64,000 nucleotides of DNA from Klebsiella oxytoca (GCF_009707385.1 NZ_CP046115.1:1922001-1986000), one strand, 5' to 3'; positions 50,934-62,232 are shown, numbered from the stretch's first letter. Notes: generated by a model not told the origin, from the sequence alone. Translations and numbers: made by a program.

Positions 50934-53189
50934 ATGCGTTTACCACAACTTGCGGGCTGCGTGATCATTGCTATCCTGCCGCTGCTCTGGTTACCCATTT
51001 TACCCGGACGGTTTGTCATATGGACAATCATTATCTTTGCTCTACTTATTGCGCAATGTCGTCGTAGACCCGCGCAATATACGGCATTGATGATGCTATT
51101 TTTGGTCTGGGGCTTACTCAGCGCCAGGCAGGCGCTATGGCCAATGGAAATGTTAACCGACAGAAATCTGCAGGCTGAAGTTGAGCTGATTGCGACTGAC
51201 GGACAGACAGCTCATCAGGGCCGGATTATTCGTCTGGACGGGCGACGGCTGTTTCCTGCGCCAGGCATAAGCCTGTATGGCAACTATCTGCCAGAACCCC
51301 CCTGTGCCGGTCAGATTTGGACAATGACGCTTCGTGCGCGTCCGGTGCATGGTCAGCTCAACGACGGCGGGTTCGATAGCCAACGTTATGCGTTATCGCA
51401 GCATCGCCCGTTAACCGGGCGCTTTATCACTGCTGAAGTGCGGGAACGAAAATGTAGTTTGCGCGCACGCTATCTGACATCGCTAACGCAAACGCTGACT
51501 GCGTTGCCGTGGCAAACGGTGATATTGGGATTAGGCATGGGCGAACGTCTGGCGGTACCTCGTGAGATCAAGACTCTGATGCAGGAAACCGGCACATCGC
51601 ACCTGATGGCGATTTCGGGCTTACATATTGCGTTAGGGGCTTCTTTGGGCTGGTTGTTACTCAGGGGAGTGCAGTTCTTTCTCCCATGCCGCTGGGTCAG
51701 TTGGCGAGCACCGCTGCTTATTGGACTGGCATGCGCATTTTTCTATGCCGGGCTAACCGGTATGCAGCCACCCGCGCTGCGTACCTGCGTTGCGCTGGCA
51801 GTCGGCTGCCTGCTTCGACTATCGGGAAAACGCTGGTCGCCGTGGCAAATATGGCTCTGCTGCCTCGGTGCGATACTGTTTGCCGACCCGCTTTCGGTGC
51901 TATCTGAAAGCCTCTGGCTTTCCGCATTTGCCGTTGCGGCGCTTATCTTCTGGTATCAGCTGGCGCCGATGCCGGGTGGTAAAAGGCACTGGCTTCTGCG
52001 GCAAAGCATTGCGCTATGCCATCTGCAGATTGGATTGATGTTCTTACTCGCGCCCCTGCAGATTGCTCTCTTTCACGGCATCAGCTTAACGTCCGTGATC
52101 GCCAATTTTATCGCCGTGCCGTTGGTGACATTTGTCGTTGTCCCACTGATTCTGACAGGCATGTTTCTCCATCTCTGCGGGCCGCTGATTATTGAGATGG
52201 CCATGTGGCAATCCGCAGACCGTATTCTGGCTGCGTTATTCTGGTCATTACGGCAGCTGCCGCCCGGTTGGCTGGACGTAGATGGCCGCTGGCTTGGGAT
52301 AAGCATACTGCCATGGCTGACGTTAATAGTCTGGCGCTTCCATGCGTGGCGCAAATTGCCGGCGTTTTGTTTAGGTTGTTTCACGCTGCTGAGCTGGCCA
52401 TTCTGGCGCAATAGCGTTGCCGATGAATGGCGAGTTACGATGCTGGATGTGGGACAGGGGCTGGCTATGGTGATTGAGCGGCAGGGCGCGGCCCTTCTCT
52501 ACGATACCGGGCTTGCCTGGCCAGACGGAGACAGCGGCCAGCAAATTATTATTCCCTGGCTGCGCTGGCATCATTTGCAGCTTGAAGGCATAGTTCTTAG
52601 CCACGAGCATCTCGATCATCGCGGCGGACTGAATTCAGTATTAAAAGCATGGCCCCGGATATGGGTGCGTAGCCCGTTAGGCTGGGCAGGGCATTTAGCG
52701 TGCCAGCGCGGAGAGGTCTGGCAATGGCGGGGCTTAACCTTTCGTGCCCTGTGGCCTTTACCCGGAGCAACAAAGCAGGGGAACGATCGTTCTTGCGTGG
52801 TGCGAATTGATGATGGAAAGCACAGCATTCTGCTGACCGGGGATATCGAAACGCCTGCAGAACAGGCGATGATTAGCCGCTACTGGCAGCATCTTGCGTC
52901 TACAATTATTCAGGTTCCGCATCACGGAAGTAACACCTCTTCGGGAATAGCCTTACTGCGGAGCGTTGCCGGAGAAGCGGCACTCGCTTCGGCTTCCCGT
53001 TATAACGCATGGCGGATGCCATCAACGAAAGTGCAGCAGCGCTACCGAAAACAGGGTTATCGATGGTTCGACACCCCTCATCTGGGGCAAATTACGGTTA
53101 TATTTTCCCCAGATGGCTGGCAAATCCATGGCTTACGAGATGATGTTTTGCCTCGTTGGTATCATCAGTGGTTTGGCGGGAACGCGTAG
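50934..53189 (+). CDS. comEC: ComEC/Rec2 family DNA uptake channel protein
   Basis: This ComEC homologue (YcaI in E. coli) is a polytopic inner-membrane protein that in naturally competent bacteria forms the DNA-translocation channel. The 751 residues contain N-terminal helices and an OB-like loop (30-150), the Competence domain with MGERLAV and SHLMAISGLHIAL (about 200-450), and a C-terminal metallo-beta-lactamase domain. The last has MLDVGQGLAMVI, LSHEHLDHRGG (about 554-564), LTGDIE and VPHHGSNTSS, so its nuclease-type metal site looks intact. The ATG at 50934 is chosen 5-6 bases after GGGAGG. Confidence 0.94.
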   Translation: MRLPQLAGCVIIAILPLLWLPILPGRFVIWTIIIFALLIAQCRRRPAQYTALMMLFLVWGLLSARQALWPMEMLTDRNLQAEVELIATDGQTAHQGRIIRLDGRRLFPAPGISLYGNYLPEPPCAGQIWTMTLRARPVHGQLNDGGFDSQRYALSQHRPLTGRFITAEVRERKCSLRARYLTSLTQTLTALPWQTVILGLGMGERLAVPREIKTLMQETGTSHLMAISGLHIALGASLGWLLLRGVQFFLPCRWVSWRAPLLIGLACAFFYAGLTGMQPPALRTCVALAVGCLLRLSGKRWSPWQIWLCCLGAILFADPLSVLSESLWLSAFAVAALIFWYQLAPMPGGKRHWLLRQSIALCHLQIGLMFLLAPLQIALFHGISLTSVIANFIAVPLVTFVVVPLILTGMFLHLCGPLIIEMAMWQSADRILAALFWSLRQLPPGWLDVDGRWLGISILPWLTLIVWRFHAWRKLPAFCLGCFTLLSWPFWRNSVADEWRVTMLDVGQGLAMVIERQGAALLYDTGLAWPDGDSGQQIIIPWLRWHHLQLEGIVLSHEHLDHRGGLNSVLKAWPRIWVRSPLGWAGHLACQRGEVWQWRGLTFRALWPLPGATKQGNDRSCVVRIDDGKHSILLTGDIETPAEQAMISRYWQHLASTIIQVPHHGSNTSSGIALLRSVAGEAALASASRYNAWRMPSTKVQQRYRKQGYRWFDTPHLGQITVIFSPDGWQIHGLRDDVLPRWYHQWFGGNA

Positions 53190-53234
53190 AACGGGTAGAA
53201 TATGCGGCTATTTCAACATAAGCTGGTTTATTGA

Positions 53235-54983
53235 ATGCAGAACGATAAAGATCTCTCCACGTGGCAGACCTTCCGCCGACTCTGGCCGATTATAGCGCCG
53301 TTTAAACCCGGGCTAATCGTCGCAGCGGTAGCGTTAGTGCTTAACGCGGCTAGTGATACCTTCATGCTATCGCTTCTTAAACCGTTACTGGATGATGGTT
53401 TTGGTAAAACGGATCGCTCGGTGCTGATATGGATGCCGCTGGTGGTGATCGGATTGATGATTCTGCGCGGCATCACCAGCTACGTTTCGAGCTACTGTAT
53501 CTCATGGGTTTCCGGCAAAGTTGTTATGACAATGCGCCGTCGTTTATTCAGCCATATGATGGGGATGCCGGTTGCCTTTTTTGACAAACAGTCCACCGGG
53601 ACGCTGTTATCGCGTATCACCTATGATTCTGAGCAGGTTGCATCTTCCTCTTCCAGCGCGCTGATTACCGTCGTGCGTGAAGGTGCGTCGATTATTGGCC
53701 TGTTCGCTATGATGTTTTATTACAGCTGGCAGCTGTCATTGATTCTCATTGTTCTGGCGCCGATCGTATCCGTGGCAATTCGCGTGGTCTCGAAGCGTTT
53801 TCGTAATATCAGCAAAAATATGCAGAACACCATGGGTCAGGTGACTACCAGCGCAGAGCAGATGCTGAAAGGGCATAAAGAAGTGCTGATGTTTGGCGGC
53901 CAGGAGGTAGAAACCAAACGGTTTGATAAAGTCAGCAATAAGATGCGCCTGCAGGGGATGAAAATGGTCTCCGCGTCATCAATCTCAGACCCGATTATTC
54001 AGCTGATTGCTTCTCTGGCGCTGGCATTCGTGCTCTACGCGGCGAGCTTCCCTAGCGTGATGGAGACGCTGACGGCCGGGACAATTACCGTGGTCTTCTC
54101 CTCGATGATCGCCCTGATGCGCCCGCTGAAATCGCTGACTAACGTTAACGCGCAGTTCCAGCGCGGGATGGCCGCCTGTCAGACGCTTTTCGCAATTCTT
54201 GACTCCGAGCAGGAAAAAGATGAAGGCAAGCGGGTAATTGAGCGCGCGAAGGGCAACCTCGAATTTAAAAACGTTACCTTCAGATATCCGGGACGTGAAG
54301 TCGCTGCGCTGCGCAACATCGATCTGAATATTCCGGAAGGAAAGACCGTGGCCCTCGTAGGGCGTTCTGGGTCGGGCAAATCGACCATCGCCAGCCTGAT
54401 CACGCGTTTTTACGATGTCGATGACGGACAGATTTTACTGGATGGTCACGATCTACGCGAATATACGCTGAGCTCCTTACGCGATCAGGTCGCGCTGGTG
54501 TCGCAAAACGTCCATCTTTTTAATGATACCGTGGCGAATAATATCGCCTATGCGCGTACCGAAGAGTACAGCCGTGAACAGATAGAAGAAGCGGCTCGTA
54601 TGGCTTATGCCATGGATTTCATCAATAAAATGGACAATGGTCTGGATACGATTATCGGTGAAAATGGCGTAATGCTATCAGGCGGTCAGCGCCAGCGTAT
54701 CGCTATCGCTCGTGCGCTGCTGCGTAACAGTCCAATACTGATTCTCGACGAAGCAACGTCGGCGTTGGACACCGAATCTGAACGCGCTATTCAGGCCGCA
54801 CTCGACGAACTGCAGAAAAACCGCACCTCGTTGGTTATCGCCCACCGCCTGTCGACGATTGAACAGGCTGACGAGATCGTGGTGGTGGAAGACGGTCAGA
54901 TCGTTGAACGCGGCAGCCATATCGACCTGCTGGAGCATAAAGGCGTTTACGCTCAGCTGCATAAGATGCAGTTCGGCGCATGA
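53235..54983 (+). CDS. msbA: Lipid A ABC transporter ATP-binding/permease MsbA
   Basis: MsbA flips core-lipid A across the inner membrane and is essential. The 582 residues comprise six transmembrane helices and a nucleotide-binding domain with Walker [10 protein letters not shown] (376-384), signature [16 protein letters not shown] and Walker [13 protein letters not shown]. The stop overlaps the lpxK start (ATGA), tying lipid A flipping to lipid IVA formation. Confidence 0.99.
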   Translation: MQNDKDLSTWQTFRRLWPIIAPFKPGLIVAAVALVLNAASDTFMLSLLKPLLDDGFGKTDRSVLIWMPLVVIGLMILRGITSYVSSYCISWVSGKVVMTMRRRLFSHMMGMPVAFFDKQSTGTLLSRITYDSEQVASSSSSALITVVREGASIIGLFAMMFYYSWQLSLILIVLAPIVSVAIRVVSKRFRNISKNMQNTMGQVTTSAEQMLKGHKEVLMFGGQEVETKRFDKVSNKMRLQGMKMVSASSISDPIIQLIASLALAFVLYAASFPSVMETLTAGTITVVFSSMIALMRPLKSLTNVNAQFQRGMAACQTLFAILDSEQEKDEGKRVIERAKGNLEFKNVTFRYPGREVAALRNIDLNIPEGKTVALVGRSGSGKSTIASLITRFYDVDDGQILLDGHDLREYTLSSLRDQVALVSQNVHLFNDTVANNIAYARTEEYSREQIEEAARMAYAMDFINKMDNGLDTIIGENGVMLSGGQRQRIAIARALLRNSPILILDEATSALDTESERAIQAALDELQKNRTSLVIAHRLSTIEQADEIVVVEDGQIVERGSHIDLLEHKGVYAQLHKMQFGA

Positions 54984-55960
54984 TTGCTCGCATCTGGTCC
55001 GGTGAGTCTCCCTTATGGCGGCTGCTGCTTCCGCTCTCCTGGCTGTATGGCCTGGTGAGCGGATTAATAAGGCTTAGCTATAAGCTGGGGTGGAGAAAGG
55101 CCTGGCGAGCGCCGGTCCCGGTGGTGGTGGTGGGTAATCTGACCGCTGGCGGCAATGGCAAAACGCCGGTTGTCGTCTGGCTGGTGGAACAACTCCAGCA
55201 GCGCGGTATTCGCATTGGCGTCGTTTCACGCGGTTACGGCGGTAAAGCGGCAAGCTATCCGCTGCTGCTTAATGCCGATACCCGCACTGCGGAAGCGGGC
55301 GATGAGCCGGTGCTGATTTACCAGCGAACCGGCGCGCCGGTTGCTGTCTCACCAGTGCGTAGCGATGCGGTAAAGGCTCTTTTGGCTGCCAACGAGCTCC
55401 AGCTTATCGTCACTGATGATGGCCTGCAGCATTATAAGCTGGCGCGTGACAAAGAAATTGTGGTGATTGACGGCGTGCGCCGTTTTGGTAACGGCTGGTG
55501 GCTACCCGCAGGCCCCATGCGCGAACGCGCTTCGCGTTTACGCAGCGTGGATGCGGTGATCGTTAACGGCGGTATCGCTCATGCTGGCGAGATACCGATG
55601 CAGCTTCGCCCGGGTCAGGCGGTGAATCTATTGACCGGTGAACGTCAGGACGTGGCGGCCTTTGAGAATGTGGTGGCAATGGCTGGAATCGGTCACCCGC
55701 CGCGTTTTTTCGCTACCCTTGAAAGCTGCGGTGTACGGCCGGTAAAAACCGTCGCCTTAGCCGACCATCAGGCGCTGACACCGAGCGATGTTGCCGCGCT
55801 GGCGACGTCGCAGCAAACTTTGCTGATGACCGAAAAAGATGCGGTGAAGTGTCGCGAGTTTGCGCAGGCAAACTGGTGGTATCTTCCGGTCGACGCGATA
55901 ATGACAGATGAACGCGCACAGCGGTTGCTCACGGACTTAGTTACGCTGGCGCAACGCTAA
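54980..55960 (+). CDS. lpxK: Tetraacyldisaccharide 4'-kinase
   Basis: LpxK phosphorylates the 4' position of the tetraacyldisaccharide to make lipid IVA. The 326 residues carry an N-terminal membrane-associating helix ([20 protein letters not shown]), a P-loop [11 protein letters not shown] at 52-62 and the catalytic-region [19 protein letters not shown]. It is two residues shorter than my recollection of the E. coli protein, at the C-terminus. Translationally coupled to msbA. Confidence 0.97.
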   Translation: MIARIWSGESPLWRLLLPLSWLYGLVSGLIRLSYKLGWRKAWRAPVPVVVVGNLTAGGNGKTPVVVWLVEQLQQRGIRIGVVSRGYGGKAASYPLLLNADTRTAEAGDEPVLIYQRTGAPVAVSPVRSDAVKALLAANELQLIVTDDGLQHYKLARDKEIVVIDGVRRFGNGWWLPAGPMRERASRLRSVDAVIVNGGIAHAGEIPMQLRPGQAVNLLTGERQDVAAFENVVAMAGIGHPPRFFATLESCGVRPVKTVALADHQALTPSDVAALATSQQTLLMTEKDAVKCREFAQANWWYLPVDAIMTDERAQRLLTDLVTLAQR

Positions 55961-56006
55961 ATTTGGTCAATGCCGCTTGCGCCGGAGCCCTTAACGGAGA
56001 ACCTGC

Positions 56007-57236
56007 ATGCCGGTATTGTCCCTCTCGCTCAAAGAAGCCCGCCACCTCCATCTTGCCGCACAGGGGCTGCTGAAAAAGCCCCGCCGTCGCGCGCGGCCCG
56101 AGGATATTCTGCAGACCATCAAGCAGATGTCTTTACTGCAAATCGACACCATCAACGTTGTTGCCCGTAGCCCGTACCTGGTGCTTTTTAGTCGTCTGGG
56201 AAATTATCCGCAGGACTGGCTGGACGAAGCGCTTCGCGCAGGTGAACTGATGGAGTACTGGGCGCATGAAGCCTGTTTCTTACCAAGGAGCGACTTTTCG
56301 CTGGTTCGTCACCGCATGCTGACGCCGGATAAAATGGGCTGGAAATATCACCAGGCGTGGATGACCGAGCACGCTTCTGGTATTCAGGAACTGCTGACGC
56401 ATATCGCTGAAAACGGACCCGTTCGCTCGGCTGACTTCGAGCATCCGCGTAAAGGCGCCAGCGGATGGTGGGAGTGGAAACCCCATAAGCGTCACCTTGA
56501 AGGTTTATTCACCGCTGGTGAAGTGATGGTTATTGAACGGCGAAATTTTCAGCGCGTTTACGACCTGACGCAGCGGGTGATGCCCGACTGGGACGATGAG
56601 CGAGATGGGCTCTCTCAGGAGCAGGCCGAAGCGATTATGTTACGCAATAGCGCCCGCAGTCTGGGGATTTTTCGCGTGCAGTGGTTGGCGGATTATTATC
56701 GACTGCGTCAGCCCTTTCTTCCGCTGCTGCTGGCGAATTGGCAGGAGGAAGGGCTGGTGGTGCCGGTGAATGTTGAAGCGCTGGGCGAAATGTGGCTCCA
56801 CCGCGATGCGCTAACTCTGCTGGAGTCAGCGCCCGGCGGCAGGCTTACCGCCAGCCACAGCGCGGTGCTCTCGCCTTTCGACCCGGTGGTATGGGACCGT
56901 AAACGTGCTGAACAGCTGTTTAATTTTACCTATCGGCTGGAGTGCTACACGCCCGCGCCGAAACGTCAGTACGGCTATTTTGTCTTGCCGCTGCTGCATC
57001 AGGGGAGGCTGGTAGGCAGAATGGATAGCAAGATGCACCGTAAAACCGGCATTCTGGAAATTATCGCCTTGTGGCTGGAGGATGGCGTTAAGGTAACGTC
57101 GGGGCTTGAAAAGGGGCTTAAACGAGCCATTGATGATTTTGCCCTCTGGCAAAACGCTACGCGGGTGGTCTGTGGACGGCTGCCGGAGGAACTGTTTGCC
57201 GGGCAGCGACAAGGTTGGGAAATTTACGCCGCCTGA
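56007..57236 (+). CDS. ycaQ: Interstrand-crosslink DNA glycosylase YcaQ
   Basis: YcaQ belongs to the HTH_42/AlkX family; the E. coli protein unhooks nitrogen-mustard-type interstrand crosslinks by base excision. The 409 residues contain the catalytic-type QxD motif Gln45-Ile46-Asp47 ([21 protein letters not shown]), the winged-helix repeats and the conserved core [23 protein letters not shown] segment (here [14 protein letters not shown]). The start ATG follows GGAGAACCTGC. It lies downstream of msbA-lpxK and just upstream of ycaR-kdsB on the same strand. Confidence 0.94.
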   Translation: MPVLSLSLKEARHLHLAAQGLLKKPRRRARPEDILQTIKQMSLLQIDTINVVARSPYLVLFSRLGNYPQDWLDEALRAGELMEYWAHEACFLPRSDFSLVRHRMLTPDKMGWKYHQAWMTEHASGIQELLTHIAENGPVRSADFEHPRKGASGWWEWKPHKRHLEGLFTAGEVMVIERRNFQRVYDLTQRVMPDWDDERDGLSQEQAEAIMLRNSARSLGIFRVQWLADYYRLRQPFLPLLLANWQEEGLVVPVNVEALGEMWLHRDALTLLESAPGGRLTASHSAVLSPFDPVVWDRKRAEQLFNFTYRLECYTPAPKRQYGYFVLPLLHQGRLVGRMDSKMHRKTGILEIIALWLEDGVKVTSGLEKGLKRAIDDFALWQNATRVVCGRLPEELFAGQRQGWEIYAA

Positions 57237-57288
57237 GCTGGCGTGTGATATGCTGCTGAAGAATCTATTCGGTCCATCTGGAGGAATC

Positions 57289-57471
57289 ATGGATCATCGT
57301 TTACTTGAAATTATCGCCTGTCCGGTTTGTAACGGTAAGCTGTATTACAGCCAGGATAAGCAAGAACTGATCTGCAAACTTGATAGTCTGGCTTTTCCGC
57401 TGCGTGACGGTATTCCCGTACTGCTGGAAACTGAAGCCCGCCCGCTTGCCGTAGAAGAGAGCCAGTCATGA
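57289..57471 (+). CDS. ycaR: Trm112-like protein YcaR
   Basis: A 60-residue Trm112/UPF0434 protein with an N-terminal CPVC motif ([10 protein letters not shown]) and a further Cys (ELICKLD), likely a small zinc ribbon. The frame is open from 57106, but the ATG at 57289 after GGAGGAATC gives the E. coli length and sequence. Its stop overlaps the kdsB ATG. Trm112-family proteins support methyltransferases elsewhere; the role of YcaR is not settled. Confidence 0.96.
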   Translation: MDHRLLEIIACPVCNGKLYYSQDKQELICKLDSLAFPLRDGIPVLLETEARPLAVEESQS

Positions 57472-58214
57472 GTTTCGTGGTTATTATCCCCGCGCGCTTT
57501 GCTTCCACTCGTCTGCCGGGAAAACCGCTTCAGGATATCAACGGCAAACCGATGATTGTCCACGTTCTGGAGCGCGCTCGCGAATCCGGAGCCGATCGTA
57601 TTATCGTCGCTACCGATCATGCAGACGTGGCCCGAGCGGTGGAAGCCGCCGGCGGTGAAGTCTGCATGACGCGTGAAGATCATCAGTCAGGCACTGAACG
57701 CTTGGCCGAGGTTGTCGAAAAATGCGCCTTCAGCGATGACACCATCATTGTAAATATCCAGGGCGATGAGCCGATGATCCCGCCGGCGATCGTGCGTCAG
57801 GTGGCGGAGAACCTGGCTGCCAGCACGAGCGGTATGGCAACGTTGGCGGTGCCTGTCCATGATGCGGAAGAGGCGTTTAATCCGAATGCGGTGAAAGTCG
57901 TCATGGATTCAGAGGGCTACGCGCTCTACTTCTCCCGCGCCACTATTCCGTGGGATCGCGATCGTTTCGCTAAATCCCGTGACGCTATTGGTGATTCTCT
58001 ACTGCGTCATATCGGGATTTATGGCTATCGCGCCGGTTTTATCCGTCGCTACGTGAGCTGGGCGCCGAGCCCGCTAGAGCAAATTGAGATGCTCGAGCAG
58101 CTGCGCGTACTGTGGTATGGCGAAAAAATCCATGTCGCGGTGGCGGAGGTCGTGCCTGGCACCGGCGTTGATACGCCGGAAGATCTGGAACGCGTTCGCG
58201 CGGAGCTGCGTTAA
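57468..58214 (+). CDS. kdsB: 3-deoxy-manno-octulosonate cytidylyltransferase
   Basis: KdsB activates Kdo as CMP-Kdo for addition to lipid IVA, the step after LpxK. The 248 residues show the nucleotidyltransferase start [16 protein letters not shown], the Mg-binding NIQGDEPMI and the C-terminal [13 protein letters not shown]. The overlap with ycaR (ATGA) indicates coupling. A terminator-like hairpin follows. Confidence 0.99.
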   Translation: MSFVVIIPARFASTRLPGKPLQDINGKPMIVHVLERARESGADRIIVATDHADVARAVEAAGGEVCMTREDHQSGTERLAEVVEKCAFSDDTIIVNIQGDEPMIPPAIVRQVAENLAASTSGMATLAVPVHDAEEAFNPNAVKVVMDSEGYALYFSRATIPWDRDRFAKSRDAIGDSLLRHIGIYGYRAGFIRRYVSWAPSPLEQIEMLEQLRVLWYGEKIHVAVAEVVPGTGVDTPEDLERVRAELR

Positions 58215-58222
58215 TCCCCCCA

Positions 58223-58262
58223 TCCCCTCCATCAGGAGGGGATATCCTCAGGTCTTTTTTCC
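58223..58262 (+). terminator. Terminator after kdsB
   Basis: TCCCCTCC/GGAGGGGA forms a perfect 8-bp stem with an ATCA loop. The T-run (TCTTTTTTCC) comes about 10 bases later, so termination may be imperfect. Confidence 0.65.
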
Positions 58263-58355
58263 ATACTTTTTTACGCCTATTTTGATCTCACCCGATGACA
58301 ACCCCGTCACAGGCGCTCATTATTAAAACGGTAGTGTTCATAGGGGTAATCTGAA

Positions 58356-59249
58356 ATGGAACAGTTGCGTACCGAGCTGAGTCACCTGTTGGGTGAAAAA
58401 CTCAGCCGCGTAGAGTGCGTCAGCGAGAGACCCTCGTCGGCGCTGTGGTCGCTATACGATGCACACGGAAACCCAATGCCGCTGCTGGCGCGTAGTTTTA
58501 CAACGCCGGGCGTAGCCCGCCAGCTGGCGTGGAAGATATCGACTCTCGCACGAAGCGGTACCGTCCGGATGCCGGTTGTCTACGGTGTGATGACGCACGA
58601 AGAGCACCCTGGCCCCGATGTTCTGCTGATCGAACGACTTCGCGGCGTCTCGGTTGAAGCCCCCGCCCGTACGCCGGAACGCTGGGAGCAATTGCAGGAG
58701 CAGATAGTGGAAGCTCTGCTGGCCTGGCACCGCCATGATAGCGGCGGCTGCGTTGGTATGGTTGATAGCACCCAGGAAAACCTCTGGCCGCACTGGTATC
58801 GCCAGCGCGTAGAGGTACTCTGGAGCACGCTGAATCTGTACCAGGATACCGGCCTGACGATGCAGGATAAACGCATTTTATTCCGCACTCGCGAATGCCT
58901 CGAAGATTTATTTAAAGATTTCAATGATAACTGCGTGCTGGTACACGGTAGCTTCACGCTGCGCAGCATGCTGAAAGATCCGCGCAGCGATCAGCTGTTA
59001 GCGATGGTGGGACCGGGCATGGTGCTCTGGGCACCGCGGGAATACGAGCTATTCCGTCTGGTTGATAGCGGCCAGGAAGAGCAGCTACTGTGGCACTATC
59101 TCCGCCGGGCGCCAGTAGCGGAAGCGTTTCTCTGGCGACGCTGGCTGTATTTGTTGTGGGATGAAGTCGATAATCTGGTCAATACCGGACGCTTTGAGCG
59201 CGCCCGGTTTGATCTGGCGGCAAAGTCAATTCTGCCCTGGCTCGCCTGA
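58356..59249 (+). CDS. ycbJ: Phosphotransferase-fold protein YcbJ
   Basis: A 297-residue cytosolic protein of unknown function that looks distantly like the aminoglycoside-phosphotransferase/kinase fold: an N-lobe (LWSLYDAHGNPMPLLARS), HRHDSGGCVGMVDSTQENLWP, and a late VLVHGSFTLRSMLKDPRSDQLLAMVGPG where APH enzymes carry HGDxxxxN. The Asp of that motif is replaced by Ser here, as far as I recall also in E. coli YcbJ, so kinase activity is doubtful. Its last 24 bp overlap the end of elyC on the opposite strand. Confidence 0.9.
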   Translation: MEQLRTELSHLLGEKLSRVECVSERPSSALWSLYDAHGNPMPLLARSFTTPGVARQLAWKISTLARSGTVRMPVVYGVMTHEEHPGPDVLLIERLRGVSVEAPARTPERWEQLQEQIVEALLAWHRHDSGGCVGMVDSTQENLWPHWYRQRVEVLWSTLNLYQDTGLTMQDKRILFRTRECLEDLFKDFNDNCVLVHGSFTLRSMLKDPRSDQLLAMVGPGMVLWAPREYELFRLVDSGQEEQLLWHYLRRAPVAEAFLWRRWLYLLWDEVDNLVNTGRFERARFDLAAKSILPWLA

Positions 59250-60005
59250 TGCCCCTTTGAGCCATTGCCAGATACGGCCCAGCGTTTCGTAACCGACCCG
59301 ATCGCTATGCATTAACCATACAGGAGAGGGAATTGCCTGTTCCCATAGGTTGAGCGGTGACTCAATTGCCAACTGGTTGGCCGGTGCGGGTAGGGGAGTC
59401 AGCCCGGCATGGCGAAAGAATATCATCGCCCGCGGCAGATGAGAGGCGGATGTCACCAGCAGGAAAGGCGCATTGCCTATGGCCTCTTTTACCGCAGCGG
59501 CTTCCTCTTCGGTATCTTTAGGTTTATCCAGGACGATGATTTCGCTGCGCGGAATGCCCAGACTCTCTGCCACTCTGGCTCCGGCTTCGGCGGTGCTGAC
59601 GGGATTAGTTTTTGCCGCTGCGCCGGTAAAAATGAGTTTCGAGCCCGGGTTTTCGTACCACAGGCGGATCCCTTCCGTCAGACGGGGTAGACTATTGTTA
59701 ATAAGATTTGAGCTGGGCGCCCAGTTTGGGTTCCAGGTATAGCCCCCGCCAAGAACAACGACGTACTGTACGCGCTCTTCACTTCGCCACGTTGGGTATT
59801 TATCTTCAATCGGTTTTAACAAACTATCGGCTACCGGCTGCAGGCTCAACAGCAGCAATAGCAGCCAGCCGAGACTGACGCAGAGCTTACCGGTGCGCTG
59901 AAAACGACTAAACCACAGCAGCGCGATCCCAAACGCAATGAACAGCAGCAGCAGGGGAAGCGGCAGCATCATACCGCCTAAAACCTTTTTCAGCGTAAAA
60001 AGCAT
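59226..60005 (-). CDS. elyC: Envelope biogenesis factor ElyC
   Basis: ElyC (YcbC) is a DUF218 membrane protein needed for peptidoglycan assembly at low temperature in E. coli, through the undecaprenyl carrier and periplasmic folding. The 259 residues have two N-terminal helices (MLPLPLLLLFIAFGIALLWF; VSLGWLLLLLLSL). A periplasmic DUF218 domain follows with VVVLGGGYTWNP, LIFTGAAAKTN, and TSASHLPRAMIFF. The ATG at 60005 follows AAGGAACC and matches the E. coli start. It is convergent with, and overlaps by 24 bp, ycbJ. Divergent from cmoM. Confidence 0.96.
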   Translation of the reverse strand: MLFTLKKVLGGMMLPLPLLLLFIAFGIALLWFSRFQRTGKLCVSLGWLLLLLLSLQPVADSLLKPIEDKYPTWRSEERVQYVVVLGGGYTWNPNWAPSSNLINNSLPRLTEGIRLWYENPGSKLIFTGAAAKTNPVSTAEAGARVAESLGIPRSEIIVLDKPKDTEEEAAAVKEAIGNAPFLLVTSASHLPRAMIFFRHAGLTPLPAPANQLAIESPLNLWEQAIPSPVWLMHSDRVGYETLGRIWQWLKGASGEPGQN

Positions 60006-60126
60006 GCCGGATGGTTCCTTTTTTAACCACATAACCAAAGATATAGTCGGATCTTACAACAGATCGCTTCATTCTCCGCGCGGGTATGACAAAATAGCGG
60101 CTTTGTGTTGGCTTGTGGAGTCACCC

Positions 60127-60906
60127 GTGCAGGATCGTAATTTCGATGATATTGCGGAAAAGTTTTCGCGCAATATATATGGCACCACCAAAGGCCAGCT
60201 GCGGCAGGCGATCCTCTGGCAGGATCTGCAACCGCTGCTGAACCAGCTGGGGCCAGGGCCATTGCGAGTTCTGGACGCGGGCGGCGGCGAAGGGCAAACG
60301 GCGATTAAAGTGGCGGAAATGGGCCATCACGTCACCTTATGCGATCTCTCAGGTGAAATGGTGGCTCGCGCCCGGCAGGCGGCTGCCGATAAAGGTGTGA
60401 TCGACAACATGCATTTTGTACAATGCGCGGCTCAGGATATTGCACAGCATTTGGAAAGTTCTGTCGATCTGATACTGTTTCATGCGGTGCTGGAATGGGT
60501 AGCCGAACCACAGGAGATGCTGCGTACGCTGTGGTCAGTGTTGCGCCCCGGCGGCGCGTTGTCGCTTATGTTCTACAATGCTAACGGTCTGTTGATGCAC
60601 AATATGGTTGCCGGAAATCTCGACTATGTACAAATCGGTATGCCAAAAAAGAAAAAACGCACGCTGTCACCAGACTACCCGCGCGATCCGCAGCAGGTTT
60701 ATGGCTGGCTGGAAGAGATTGGCTGGCAGATCGCCGGAAAGACCGGCGTGCGGGTGTTTCATGATTATCTGCGTGAAAAACACCAACAGCACGACAAATT
60801 TGCGGCGTTGCTGGAGCTGGAAACGCGCTACTGTCGCCAGGAGCCGTATATTAGCTTAGGCCGTTATATTCACGTCACCGCGCTTAAGCCGCAGATGCAA
60901 GGATAA
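60127..60906 (+). CDS. cmoM: tRNA 5-carboxymethoxyuridine methyltransferase
   Basis: CmoM (formerly SmtA) methylates cmo5U34 of certain tRNAs to mcmo5U. The 259 residues carry the SAM-binding motif VLDAGGGEGQ (48-57), acidic CDLSGEMVARA and the post-motif LILFHAVLEWVAEP. The start is a GTG at 60127 with GGAG about 7 bases upstream, giving (M)QDRNFDDIAEKFSRN as in E. coli; the frame upstream to 59938 overlaps elyC and is rejected. It leads directly into mukFEB (3-bp gap), a conserved arrangement. Confidence 0.96.
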   Translation: MQDRNFDDIAEKFSRNIYGTTKGQLRQAILWQDLQPLLNQLGPGPLRVLDAGGGEGQTAIKVAEMGHHVTLCDLSGEMVARARQAAADKGVIDNMHFVQCAAQDIAQHLESSVDLILFHAVLEWVAEPQEMLRTLWSVLRPGGALSLMFYNANGLLMHNMVAGNLDYVQIGMPKKKKRTLSPDYPRDPQQVYGWLEEIGWQIAGKTGVRVFHDYLREKHQQHDKFAALLELETRYCRQEPYISLGRYIHVTALKPQMQG

Positions 60907-60909
60907 ACT

Positions 60910-62232
60910 ATGAGTGAATTTTCCCAGACAGTCCCCGAACTGGTTGCCTGGGCCAGGAAAAATGATTTTTCTATTTCGCTACCGGTCGACAGACTCTCTT
61001 TTCTGCTGGCGATTGCCACGCTGAACGGTGAGCGGATGGAAGGGGAAATGACCGAGGGAGAACTGGTGGACGCGTTCCGCCACGTGAGTGATGCGTTTGA
61101 GCAGACCAGCGAAACCATCAGCCAGCGCGCCAATAATGCCATTAATGATATGGTGCGCCAGCGTCTGCTGAACCGCTTTACCAGCGAAATCACCGAAGGT
61201 AACGCTATTTATCGCCTGACGCCGTTGGGGATTGGGATCACCGATTACTATATTCGCCAGCGTGAGTTTTCCACCCTGCGCCTGTCGATGCAGCTATCAA
61301 TCGTGGCCGGTGAACTCAAGCGTGCCGCCGACTCGGCGGAAGAGGGCGGCGATGAGTTCCACTGGCATCGCAACGTTTTCGCCCCGCTGAAGTACTCGGT
61401 AGCGGAAATTTTCGACAGTATTGACCTGACTCAGCGGATCATGGATGAACAGCAGCAGCTGGTGAAAGATGATATTGCCCAGCTGTTGAATAAAGACTGG
61501 CGGGCGGCGATTTCCAGCTGTGAGCTGCTGCTGTCTGAAACCTCCGGTACCCTGCGCGAGCTGCAGGATACGCTGGATGCGGCGGGCGATAAGCTGCAGG
61601 CGAACCTGCTGCGTATTCAGGACTCGACCATGGCGCACGACGATCTGAATTTTATCGATCGTCTGGTGTTCGATCTACAAAGCAAACTGGACCGCATCGT
61701 TAGCTGGGGTCAGCAGGCGATTGACCTGTGGATCGGTTACGATCGCCACGTACATAAATTTATTCGTACCGCGATCGATATGGACAAAAACCGCGTCTTC
61801 GCCCAGCGTCTACGCCAGTCGGTACAGACCTACTTTGATGCTCCCTGGGCGCTGACCCACGCGAATGCCGATCGTCTGCTTGATATGCGCGACGAAGAGA
61901 TGGCGCTGCATGATGAAGAGGTTACCGGGGAACTTCCGGCAGATCTGGAGTACGAAGAGTTTAACGAAATTCGTGAACAGCTGGCGGCGCTGATAGAGGG
62001 GCAGCTGGTGGTCTATAAAGAAAAGGGGCTGCCGCTGGATCTTGGTCTGGTAGTACGCGAATATCTGTCGCAGTATCCGCGCGCACGCCACTTTGATGTC
62101 GCGCGCATTGTGGTTGACCAGGCGGTACGCTTGGGCGTAGCGCAAGCAGATTTCACCGGACTGCCGGCAAAATGGCAGCCGATTAATGATTACGGAGCCA
62201 AGGTACAGGCGCATGTCATCGACAAATATTGA
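60910..62232 (+). CDS. mukF: Chromosome partition protein MukF
   Basis: MukF is the kleisin of the MukBEF condensin. The 440 residues comprise an N-terminal winged-helix dimerisation domain (1-115), a central helical bundle with a leucine-rich region (130-280), an acidic linker ([20 protein letters not shown]) and a C-terminal winged helix that caps the MukB head. It is preceded by cmoM and overlaps mukE by 20 bp. Confidence 0.99.
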   Translation: MSEFSQTVPELVAWARKNDFSISLPVDRLSFLLAIATLNGERMEGEMTEGELVDAFRHVSDAFEQTSETISQRANNAINDMVRQRLLNRFTSEITEGNAIYRLTPLGIGITDYYIRQREFSTLRLSMQLSIVAGELKRAADSAEEGGDEFHWHRNVFAPLKYSVAEIFDSIDLTQRIMDEQQQLVKDDIAQLLNKDWRAAISSCELLLSETSGTLRELQDTLDAAGDKLQANLLRIQDSTMAHDDLNFIDRLVFDLQSKLDRIVSWGQQAIDLWIGYDRHVHKFIRTAIDMDKNRVFAQRLRQSVQTYFDAPWALTHANADRLLDMRDEEMALHDEEVTGELPADLEYEEFNEIREQLAALIEGQLVVYKEKGLPLDLGLVVREYLSQYPRARHFDVARIVVDQAVRLGVAQADFTGLPAKWQPINDYGAKVQAHVIDKY

